Shown here piece after piece: positions 1 through 5,162 of a DNA stretch of 5,162 bases (position 1 is the first letter of the stretch; the number at the start of each line of letters is the position of its first letter). The position numbers were made by a program, and so were the translations under genes. The DNA is taken from contig DATDXI010000019.1 in assembly GCA_035289385.1 (NCBI GenBank), forward strand, positions 1 to 5,162. Direction: 5' to 3'. The notes below the pieces were generated by a model. That model was not told the origin of the DNA. It did not search any database and saw only the letters and a program-made list of their open reading frames with translations. The DNA is from JACOZM01 sp035289385 (GTDB lineage: Archaea; Nanobdellota; Nanobdellia; Woesearchaeales; GW2011-AR9).

Positions 1-259
1 TTCGGCTAAATCCTTTTCCATATTTTTCCCGTAGATCATGTGCTATTTTCTCAAATAACTGGCTGCCATACTCCGCTTTTTCCTTACCCCCTTGCTCAAA
101 ATCGACAATTCTTTTACCAATCTCCCAATACGTTTTAACTAAGATTTTATTAGCATGAGAATAAATTGTTTTCCTAGCTTGCTCTAACAGAACGCCTACC
201 GAATCAATCAAACTATCATAACCGTTATGCTCTTCCATGCTTTTAATCTCTTTTTTCAT
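1..259 (-). CDS. DUF1016/YhcG-family nuclease-like protein, N-terminal part (second copy, runs off left edge)
   Basis: This is the first 86 codons of a gene whose 3' part lies outside the window. The ATG at 259 overlaps the stop of the upstream 77-codon ORF as AATGA, and a GGTG element (268-271) lies 8 nt before it. An in-frame ATG at 238 is the alternative start. The visible protein matches the DUF1016 N-terminal domain: a helical lead-in (LLEQARKTIYSHANKILVK), then YWEIGKRIVDFEQGGKEKAEYG, in which the Y-W/F-E-I-G-K core and the A-x-Y-G-x-x-L pattern are typical, then LREKYGKGFSR. It aligns with the complete DUF1016 protein at 509-1519 with 22 of 42 residues identical from YWEIGK onward, so it is a diverged paralogue and not a recent copy. 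The C-terminal PDDEXK nuclease domain expected of the family cannot be seen here. The family is known from defence-associated and mobile contexts, but its cellular role is poorly defined. The family call is secure; function is inferred. Confidence 0.85.
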   Translation of the reverse strand, partial: MKKEIKSMEEHNGYDSLIDSVGVLLEQARKTIYSHANKILVKTYWEIGKRIVDFEQGGKEKAEYGSQLFEKIAHDLREKYGKGFSR

Positions 260-489
260 TCTTTTCCCACCACATTCCCCCTGCCCCAGAAACATTGCCA
301 GAAGCCGGAACAAGAAGCTTGTCCTGCCAGATTCTCTCGTGAACCGAAGAAGTCTTTGAAAAACTGGGAAAACCAGCTTTCTGATGAGTCTACAGTCTCT
401 TCTGCTTCTGAAGGTTCAGCTAAGACAAATGGGTTTAAGACTAGCATAACTATTACAAATAGGCTCACCGTCTTTTTCATGTTCTCCAT
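256..489 (-). CDS. Small secreted protein with C-terminal aromatic/two-Cys module
   Basis: I do not recognise the family. The 77 residues show a signal peptide: an n-region with KK (5-6), a hydrophobic core (TVSLFVIVMLVLNPFV) and a likely cleavage after VLA24. The mature part would be about 53 residues: an acidic/Ser segment (25-38), an aromatic amphipathic stretch (WFSQFFKDFFGS, 39-50), and the module ENLAGQASCSGFWQCFWG...GNVVGKE with C60 and C66 five residues apart. The module recurs almost identically in the 43-codon ORF at 1519-1650. Start: the ATG at 489 lacks a clear Shine-Dalgarno sequence. The ATG at 480 (residue 4, MKKTVSL) fits a leaderless transcript from the TTTAAATA box at 506-513. 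It begins 19 bp after the stop of the upstream DUF1016 gene, and its stop overlaps the start of the next DUF1016 gene. Export is inferred from the signal peptide. A peptide toxin, a surface-associated peptide or a structural partner are all possible, and nothing here decides between them. Confidence 0.75.
   Translation of the reverse strand: MENMKKTVSLFVIVMLVLNPFVLAEPSEAEETVDSSESWFSQFFKDFFGSRENLAGQASCSGFWQCFWGRGNVVGKE
262..324. repeat. 63-bp direct repeat, copy A
   Basis: This copy matches 1537-1599 at 61 of 63 positions with an offset of 1275 bp, and 281-324 is an exact 44-bp match. The mismatches are 269 (a versus g, Val versus Ala on the minus strand) and 280 (c versus t, synonymous Arg). 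On the minus strand it encodes the G-Q-A-S-C-S-G-F-W-Q-C-F-W-G-R-G-N-V module in the 77-residue protein and ends 2 bp before the start codon of the following DUF1016 gene. Its right end, 307-324, is an imperfect hairpin: ggaacaag, loop aag, cttgtcc. Confidence 0.95.
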
Positions 490-505
490 AGAGTCATTCT
501 TGTAG

Positions 506-513
506 TATTTAAA
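506..513 (-). promoter_or_regulatory. Possible archaeal TATA box (TTTAAATA) for the small secreted protein
   Basis: The minus-strand sequence TTTAAATA overlaps the TAA stop of the upstream DUF1016 gene. Its centre is about 29 nt before the ATG at 480 and about 20 nt before the ATG at 489. Archaeal TATA boxes usually lie about 25-28 nt before the transcription start, so a leaderless or near-leaderless transcript starting at ATG 480 would fit. If real, it is an internal promoter that would let the 77-residue ORF and the following DUF1016 gene be expressed apart from the upstream genes. The motif is short and AT-rich, so chance occurrence is quite possible. Confidence 0.35.
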
Positions 514-1519
514 TGAGTTTCTTTATTTCCTGCTCTAATTTCTCTTTGCTAGGTAAATAGAGCTGATATTTTGAAACAAATAGTTTATTGGACATCCCTG
601 CCAGAGCAAATTGAACCTGGACATTATCTTTTTCAGTGCAGAGAATAATACCAACAGGAGGGTTCTCACCTTTCTTATTGAGCATTTTTTTCACATAATT
701 AAGATAAAAATTCATCTGTCCAGCATCTTGGTGTTGAAACTTTCCAACTTTTAAATCAATGATGACATAACATCTGAGATAAATGTTGTAAAAAAGTAAA
801 TCGATGTAAAAATGGTCATTATCCAGAGTGATCCGCTTCTGGCGCGCTACAAAGCTAAAGCCCTGCCCTAATTCCAATAAAAATTTCTGGAGATCATTAA
901 GAATTCTCGTTTCTAACTCTTTTTCGCTATATTCTGGCTTTTCATCTAGATTAAGAAATTCAAGAATATACGGGTCTTTGATAACTTCTTCAACGCGCTG
1001 GGGAATGAACTCCTTTCCTTCCCGAGAAAGAAGTGATCGTTTCTCCTTGCTTACTAACAGCCGCTCATAATGAAGAGAATACATCTGTCGTTTGAGGTCA
1101 CGAACACTTAAGTGTTCTGAGCTAGCATATTTTTCAAAATAAATCCTTTTTTTTTCTTCAGTGATCTTTATGAGTTCACAATAGTGAGTCCAGGTTAAAG
1201 GCCATTGGAATTCGCCATTCGCTGACTGACTAATTCTTTCCCGATACGTTTGATAGAATATCCTCATATTCTTTAAAGTAGTAACACCATATCCTTTACC
1301 AAACTCTTTACGCAGTTCTTGAGATATAAGTTCAATGAGGTTACTTCGATATGCTGCACGTTTCTTTCCTTTTTGTTCTTCCTCAACTATCTTCTTTCCT
1401 ATTTCAAAATAAGCATTGAGCATGACTTGGTTGACGGACTGAAAGGCAACATACCTGGCTTTATGAAGAATGGATTTTATATCCTTTAACAGAATACTGC
1501 TTTCTTGAATCGCCCTCAT
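509..1519 (-). CDS. DUF1016/YhcG-family PDDEXK nuclease domain-containing protein
   Basis: A complete 336-residue protein, a normal length for the family. Residues about 5-150 form the helical DUF1016 N-terminal domain, with AYFEIGKKIVEEEQKGKKRAAY near 36-57 and the WPLTWTHYCELIKI signature at 106-119. Residues about 160-330 form the DUF1016 C-terminal PDDEXK-like domain: E201/E203 in ELETRILNDL, FVARQKRI near 223, HFYIDLLFY with D240, VIIDLKVGKF with D255 and K257 (D-x-K in place of the usual E-x-K), and Q268 in AGQMNFYL, followed by PPVGIILCTEKDN. The proposed catalytic acidic residues and lysine are all present, so it appears intact. The ATG at 1519 is chosen over a TTG at 1522 because GGAGGA lies 8 nt upstream of it. 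The ATG shares one base with the stop of the 43-codon ORF (TGATG), implying translational coupling. It is visibly richer in A/T than the surface-protein gene. The family is predicted to cleave DNA and often occurs near restriction-modification or mobile genes; no such partner is visible here, so a defence role is only inference. Confidence 0.93.
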   Translation of the reverse strand: MRAIQESSILLKDIKSILHKARYVAFQSVNQVMLNAYFEIGKKIVEEEQKGKKRAAYRSNLIELISQELRKEFGKGYGVTTLKNMRIFYQTYRERISQSANGEFQWPLTWTHYCELIKITEEKKRIYFEKYASSEHLSVRDLKRQMYSLHYERLLVSKEKRSLLSREGKEFIPQRVEEVIKDPYILEFLNLDEKPEYSEKELETRILNDLQKFLLELGQGFSFVARQKRITLDNDHFYIDLLFYNIYLRCYVIIDLKVGKFQHQDAGQMNFYLNYVKKMLNKKGENPPVGIILCTEKDNVQVQFALAGMSNKLFVSKYQLYLPSKEKLEQEIKKLI

Positions 1520-1650
1520 CAATCATTTCCTCCATTTTTTCCCGCCACATTCCCTCTGCCCCAGAAACATTGCCAGAAGCCGGAACAAGAAGCTTGTCCA
1601 GCTATGTTCTCTTGGTTGCCATTAAAATCATCTAAAGAGCTGCTCTTCAT
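1519..1650 (-). CDS. 43-codon small ORF carrying the aromatic/two-Cys module
   Basis: The ATG at 1650 lies inside the stop region of the surface-protein gene (GCATGA), and its TGA at 1521-1519 shares one base with the DUF1016 start, so it bridges the two genes. Residues 1-6 are MKSSSL. From residue 7 onward it aligns with residues 45-76 of the 77-residue secreted protein: D-x-F-x-G-x-x-E-N-[IL]-A-G-Q, then ASCSGFWQCFWG, then RGNVAGK, with C22 and C28. In the 12 codons before the DNA-identical core, 5 of 8 conserved residues use different synonymous codons, which supports real coding in this frame. There is no signal peptide and only a weak ribosome binding site (a purine-rich GGGAAGCGG stretch), so expression probably depends on coupling. 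Alternatives: it is the former C-terminus of the 1121-residue protein displaced by a -1 frameshift (this frame is open from 1692), or a 3' remnant of a duplicated 77-residue-type gene. The function is unknown. Confidence 0.6.
   Translation of the reverse strand: MKSSSLDDFNGNQENIAGQASCSGFWQCFWGRGNVAGKNGGND
1528..1533 (-). promoter_or_regulatory. Strong Shine-Dalgarno sequence (GGAGGA) of the DUF1016 gene
   Basis: GGAGGA on the minus strand is 8 nt before the ATG at 1519 and only 5 nt before the TTG at 1522, which decides the start in favour of the ATG. It lies inside the last codons of the 43-codon ORF (Gly-Gly), so initiation on the nuclease gene is likely linked to translation of that ORF. 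The other DUF1016 gene instead has GGTG inside the repeat, where this copy reads GGCG. Confidence 0.75.
1537..1599. repeat. 63-bp direct repeat, copy B
   Basis: Partner of the copy at 262-324 (61/63 identical, same orientation). On the minus strand it encodes the module of the 43-codon ORF. Past 1599 DNA identity falls sharply while the encoded protein stays similar, so the edge is abrupt. The hairpin-forming 18 bp at 1582-1599 form that edge. The other edge lies just before the ribosome binding site of the DUF1016 gene. The two copies flank the complete DUF1016 gene plus the signal-peptide half of the 77-residue ORF. Confidence 0.95.
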
Positions 1651-4600
1651 GCTTCCGCTTCCCTGCTTTGCTCTGCCGTAGCGCTTTCTAGATCAGCTGT
1701 CGTCCGGCTTTCTTCAGGAACTTCCGGCACTTCTTCCTCCTCCAATAACATATCGCAATACTGCAGCCCACCAGATTCCAGATCAGAGATGATGGCCTGT
1801 ACTGAACCTATGGCATCTTCAACGAAGCCGACAATGTCCCAGATGTATTGAATGGTATTACAGATAGCAGTGGTTGAACCGCTTATAGCACACTGAACAG
1901 CACAAATTGCTTTTAAACTGGTTTCAGCAACTACCAGAGGATCCCGGATAACATTATTTAAAAACGTAAGAATCTGGTCATAAAACTGACTAAATGGTAT
2001 CAAGCTCCATAACTCACCTACAAAGTACTTGCACCGTAACAGCTTATATAATTGATCACAGCTCTCTACTGTAGCAATACCTGCAGCCACATCATTCTCT
2101 AAACAATATACTTTTCGGCATAGTATCTGACGAAACTTGTCTAGGTTATGCACAATTCCTGGCAGGCAGACAGAAGCAACGGACAGATAGATATTGTCAT
2201 AAACACTTCCTGCCACCTGAAAAGGACAAGACTTTCTTTCGTCATCACAATAAAATAACCCCTCGTCAATCGCAGAATCCAGCTTGGCATTATACAGGTC
2301 AACTATCCCTGTCACATACTTATTATACCATCCTAAGTTAGTGTTTTTACTGCACGTCAGCAAAGCAACGGGAACAGAAAACAAATCGTTAGTTTCCTTT
2401 AATGCATTGATTCCACTTTCCAATCCTAAACAAGTTGCAACTCCTGCTGGCTTCGTAACTCCCAATACATCAAAAGCAGTGCTATCTCCAATAGCTACAT
2501 TAATGATCTTAATGGCAGTGGTCAACATATCAATCAGTCTGGCAATATACAACACCCACTTCAAAGCGCTCTCCAAATCACCAATCGTCCCCCAGAAACC
2601 GCTCATGGCATACTCTTTCTCCGACTTAATTAAATCAGCAAGGCTTTCGTCTCTTGCTCCTAGATCAGAGTAGGCAAAAGGAACTTTAAACGTGATCTCT
2701 TCCACTTCAGGAGTAGAAATGGCCTTCCTGCGATATTCCGTGCTGATCCTCAGCTGGCACTTGTATTCTCGCTCTTCATATTCAAAATTTTCCCCTGCCG
2801 GATCAAAGGTAAATATCTCCCGAGCTTCAAAGGGAGCAAACTCAGCTACCAATTGGATCGTTGGATTGACCAGACCTTCTGCTGCCGATCCACCATAGAT
2901 CAGCACTCTTGATAAGAGAGGAGAATTTTCTTCACTAGCTTCACAGACACCATGCAGCTGTACATCACGTACGAGAGCTTGAGAAGTCTCGCTGCTCAAC
3001 TCTATCCGGATAGGAATCCGGGAAGGAGTAAATCGGGCAACATCTAAATCTACAAACTCCGTCTGAGGCGTCAAGCTTCTTGCTCGTGAACTCCAATAAT
3101 CAGGATTAGGATCATCTGCAACATCTAATTTCTCAAACGTGAATGCTCCGGCAGTTCTCAATACCTCAAATGTCCCTCGACGAGGCAGCGCCCATGCCAA
3201 AGGCGTATTGCCCGCAGTATCCTGAAGCTGCAAGGTTATCGGTGCATGGCTCTGATATTCGCTCTTCAACGCATACGCAGAATCAAACTGGCACAGCCAG
3301 GTAGAACCTTGCTTGACACAATTTTCATCTCCAAAGACTTCCCAGCCCAATAAGCCTTCTTCCGTGGGAGGGATGACATCTTCCGCACCCATGACCAAGC
3401 CATTCATATCTACTTTCAACTGCACGCCGCTTCGTGCTTCAGAAATATTCATCCTTAACCGAAGATGATCGCCACTCTGATAGAATTCTTTTTCTTCACC
3501 ATCACTGCCAACACCATACACTTCCCACCAGTTGATCAAGGGGCTGATCGAATCGACCTTCACTACTTTAGATTCATGCGGCCCTTCATTCCCTACCTTA
3601 TCCGTCAAACGCTTTATTCCAATAACGACCTCTTCCTGTCCAGCCAACACAACATTAGGCATCGTAAAATTACATTCTACTAATCCCTCATAATTCTCAC
3701 AAGAGGTTGGCAAGACATTATCCCCTAAACCGAGATGAGCAAGATTGATGACGATAGGGCTTTCACTTCCACTATCGATCTTCTCTAAGTCTATCCCCAC
3801 ACCCTGCTCTCTCACCTTCAATATAACCCGCTTATCACTGCCAGAATTGATGTAACTCTCTCCTTCATACGTTTGAGGAGTGCCAAAAAATTCTACTTGC
3901 GGCGGCTGAGTATCAAGAACAAATGTTTTCGTTACTGTACGAGAAACTTCATTGCCAGATTCATCCTTAATGGTAAATCGTACTGGTACATCAGCAACAG
4001 GATCGACGAGTACTCTATCCCAAGTGCATGTCCAAAGATTTTCCTCTTCTTCTGTGGGCTCGGGCGAACAAGTATTAGGATTGGCAGAAATAAAATCGAC
4101 AACATCTGATTCCGCAGTGACTTGCCCTACTTCCAGATCTCCCGTTTCAATGATATCAATGCTCATTCTGGTTACCAGAGGAGTGATGCCCATGAATTCT
4201 CCTAAGGAAGTGAAATTCAAGCTGCTGTCTACTAAGATTGGCTTGACAAAGTCAATGTTGAAATATTTGGCAGCAGACGTGCTTTCATGGCCAAACCTGT
4301 CGATGGCTCGTACCTTGATCCCTTTACGTTCTTCTCCCGTCAGATAGCCGGCAGGGTTAAACGTTCCTTCCGTGCCAAAATCAGCAGCATAATGGAATGT
4401 TCTATCAGCATCGGTAAAATCAGTATACGTTTCCAGAATTTGATGTGTTATGACATCAATAATCTGTATCTCTTGTAATCCTACCCCACTTCCTGGATCT
4501 TCTACGGAAAAGTCTACCAAGACGTCTTGCCCTGTCTGTTGTGCCGTCAATCCAGTAATCACGGGAGCAGTACCGTCAGCGGTGATAGAATCCCCATTAG

Positions 4601-5012
4601 CATTATTTTCAGGGAGATATTTCACTTCAAAGGTATACGTATCCTCTGATACACCGGCGCTTAAATCACTATTGTATTCGCAGGTTGCTCCTCCTGTACT
4701 TGTGCTGCTGCATGTCTCAAAAGTATCAGTCCTGCCGCCTAAGGTTATCTGCATCTGGTCAGTTGTTACCGTTTCACCAAGGAATCCCGTGATCAATGCT
4801 TCTATGGTCCAGACATCCCCATGGGCATTGACAAAGCCCTGAATGTTATCTCTTCCGGAGTTCTGCGTTATTTTTACCGTAGCAGCAAGAGTCTGAGCGG
4901 AGTAGAAGGGCATAGTTAGGATTAGAACGATGATAAACCATGCAGTCATCTCTTTTGCAGTTTTGCCTTGCGTACTCTTTGTTGTCATGTTGTGTCGTTT
5001 GTCTGGTATCAT
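1647..5012 (-). CDS. Large secreted/surface protein with Ig-like repeats and Cys-rich helical C-terminal module
   Basis: 1121 residues from the ATG at 5012; the ATG at 4988 (residue 9) is an alternative giving a more usual signal-peptide n-region. A hydrophobic segment (about 22-43, AWFIIVLILTMPFYSAQTLAA) looks like a signal peptide. Residues about 45-780 are beta-rich Ig-like repeats, with domain starts such as GTAPVITG (147), DFVKPIL (254), DTQPPQVEF (367) and DSISPLI (487). Several repeats carry a close cysteine pair: 101/111, 315/329, 438/447, 565/574, with C-[EQNT]-[FYW] at the second Cys. Three N-x-S/T sites (266, 448, 522) could be glycosylated. Residues about 800-1090 are helical and hydrophobic with 13 cysteines (861-1086), including CLPGIVHNLDKFRQILC and VAAGIATVESC, then a Glu-rich tail (1091-1121). 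I recall similar Cys-rich segments in uncharacterised DPANN archaeal proteins, from memory only. It likely acts outside the cell or at the membrane; adhesion or envelope function is inference. A short GTGA lies 7 nt before the ATG at 5012. Its stop overlaps the 43-codon ORF. Confidence 0.9.
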   Translation of the reverse strand: MIPDKRHNMTTKSTQGKTAKEMTAWFIIVLILTMPFYSAQTLAATVKITQNSGRDNIQGFVNAHGDVWTIEALITGFLGETVTTDQMQITLGGRTDTFETCSSTSTGGATCEYNSDLSAGVSEDTYTFEVKYLPENNANGDSITADGTAPVITGLTAQQTGQDVLVDFSVEDPGSGVGLQEIQIIDVITHQILETYTDFTDADRTFHYAADFGTEGTFNPAGYLTGEERKGIKVRAIDRFGHESTSAAKYFNIDFVKPILVDSSLNFTSLGEFMGITPLVTRMSIDIIETGDLEVGQVTAESDVVDFISANPNTCSPEPTEEEENLWTCTWDRVLVDPVADVPVRFTIKDESGNEVSRTVTKTFVLDTQPPQVEFFGTPQTYEGESYINSGSDKRVILKVREQGVGIDLEKIDSGSESPIVINLAHLGLGDNVLPTSCENYEGLVECNFTMPNVVLAGQEEVVIGIKRLTDKVGNEGPHESKVVKVDSISPLINWWEVYGVGSDGEEKEFYQSGDHLRLRMNISEARSGVQLKVDMNGLVMGAEDVIPPTEEGLLGWEVFGDENCVKQGSTWLCQFDSAYALKSEYQSHAPITLQLQDTAGNTPLAWALPRRGTFEVLRTAGAFTFEKLDVADDPNPDYWSSRARSLTPQTEFVDLDVARFTPSRIPIRIELSSETSQALVRDVQLHGVCEASEENSPLLSRVLIYGGSAAEGLVNPTIQLVAEFAPFEAREIFTFDPAGENFEYEEREYKCQLRISTEYRRKAISTPEVEEITFKVPFAYSDLGARDESLADLIKSEKEYAMSGFWGTIGDLESALKWVLYIARLIDMLTTAIKIINVAIGDSTAFDVLGVTKPAGVATCLGLESGINALKETNDLFSVPVALLTCSKNTNLGWYNKYVTGIVDLYNAKLDSAIDEGLFYCDDERKSCPFQVAGSVYDNIYLSVASVCLPGIVHNLDKFRQILCRKVYCLENDVAAGIATVESCDQLYKLLRCKYFVGELWSLIPFSQFYDQILTFLNNVIRDPLVVAETSLKAICAVQCAISGSTTAICNTIQYIWDIVGFVEDAIGSVQAIISDLESGGLQYCDMLLEEEEVPEVPEESRTTADLESATAEQSREAEA

Positions 5013-5035
5013 GGGTATTTCACTGACCTACATGT

Positions 5036-5162
5036 TTATCGGTACGTCGGCTCTAATTGAGCTCGAAGATGTTTGGATATATTGGTCACTTCAGACATCA
5101 TCTGAAGATCTTCCAAGACTCTCAGCCCAGCTATTTTGGGAACTCCTAGCTCATCAAATCCG
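5036..5162 (-). CDS. C-terminal end of an unrecognised protein (runs off right edge)
   Basis: The frame is open from the window edge to a TAA at 5038-5036, giving 41 residues beginning GFDELGVPKIAGLRVLEDLQ and ending SKHLRAQLEPTYR. It is helix-prone and soluble-looking, with no motif I can name. It is co-directional with the surface-protein gene and ends 23 bp before that gene's start, the same compact spacing seen elsewhere in the window, which is the main support. A plus-strand frame across the same bases is also open to the edge, so the strand is not certain. An AATATATCC stretch at 5076-5084 inside it could be a TATA element for the surface-protein gene, but this is weak. Confidence 0.5.
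   Translation of the reverse strand, partial: GFDELGVPKIAGLRVLEDLQMMSEVTNISKHLRAQLEPTYR

Noticed and set aside
227..505. Plus-strand 92-codon open frame
   Set aside because: It is antisense to the 77-residue secreted protein and the start of the second DUF1016 gene, both of which have recognisable protein features. It has no ribosome binding site and no recognisable motif.
490..508. Transcription terminator between the DUF1016 gene and the small secreted protein
   Set aside because: The 19-bp gap has no stem-loop and no T-run on the minus strand.
1461..1535. Minus-strand 24-codon frame from ATG 1535 (MEEMIDEGDS...)
   Set aside because: The start resembles MEEHNG of the other DUF1016 gene, but the frame is not that of the nuclease and ends at TAA within its coding region. 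The GGAGGA there serves the ATG at 1519.
262..1599. CRISPR or transposon reading of the direct repeats
   Set aside because: There are only two copies 1275 bp apart, they are coding, and the sequence between them holds a nuclease-like gene and part of another ORF, with no spacers, transposase or terminal inverted repeats.
2284..4842. Several plus-strand open frames of 63-131 codons
   Set aside because: All are antisense shadows of the large surface-protein gene, with no motif, signal peptide or convincing start.
5011..5162. Plus-strand open frame starting at ATG 5011 (MGISLTYMFIG...) running to the right edge
   Set aside because: Its start codon overlaps the start codon of the surface-protein gene on the opposite strand, leaving no room for a promoter or ribosome binding site outside that gene. 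The co-directional minus-strand frame fits the layout better. It is not fully excluded because the window ends there.

Overview
All five complete or partial genes that I can defend lie on the minus strand and are packed nose to tail, so the window reads from its right edge to its left edge as one compact, operon-like array. The order is: (1) the last 41 codons of an unrecognised protein (5036-5162); (2) a very large secreted or surface protein of 1121 residues with Ig-like repeats and a cysteine-rich, helical C-terminal module (1647-5012); (3) a 43-codon small ORF that is easy to miss (1519-1650); (4) a complete DUF1016/YhcG-type PDDEXK nuclease-like protein (509-1519); (5) a 77-codon small secreted protein (256-489); and (6) the N-terminal 86 codons of a second DUF1016 protein running off the left edge (1-259). 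Three of the junctions are stop/start overlaps (GCATGA, TGATG, AATGA). The only gaps are 19 bp and 23 bp. I see no tRNA, rRNA, CRISPR array, transposase or convincing terminator.

The organism is most likely an archaeon of the DPANN type (Woesearchaeota-like). This is inference from a large Ig-like secreted protein whose C-terminal Cys-rich segment resembles, from memory, uncharacterised DPANN proteins, from an archaeal-looking TTTAAATA box, and from the very tight gene packing. A bacterial origin is not formally excluded.

The most striking element is shared by the two small ORFs. Both end in the same aromatic, two-cysteine module, A-G-Q-A-S-C-S-G-F-W-Q-C-F-W-G-R-G-N-V-[VA]-G-K, and each sits immediately upstream of, and overlaps, a DUF1016 gene. 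At DNA level the module is a 63-bp direct repeat (262-324 and 1537-1599, 61/63 identical, spaced 1275 bp). The bases just outside it differ even where the protein is conserved, and the two downstream nuclease-like proteins are only about half identical over the comparable N-terminal stretch. This mosaic pattern points to sequence homogenisation, a recombination or insertion boundary, or a very strongly conserved cassette of 'module plus DUF1016 gene'.

How the genes work together is not established. Two readings fit. In one, the module is a C-terminal part of secreted proteins (the 77-residue protein has a signal peptide, and the 43-codon ORF follows the surface protein in the -1 frame), with DUF1016 genes inserted behind it. 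In the other, the small ORF and the DUF1016 gene form a functional pair that has been duplicated and has diverged.
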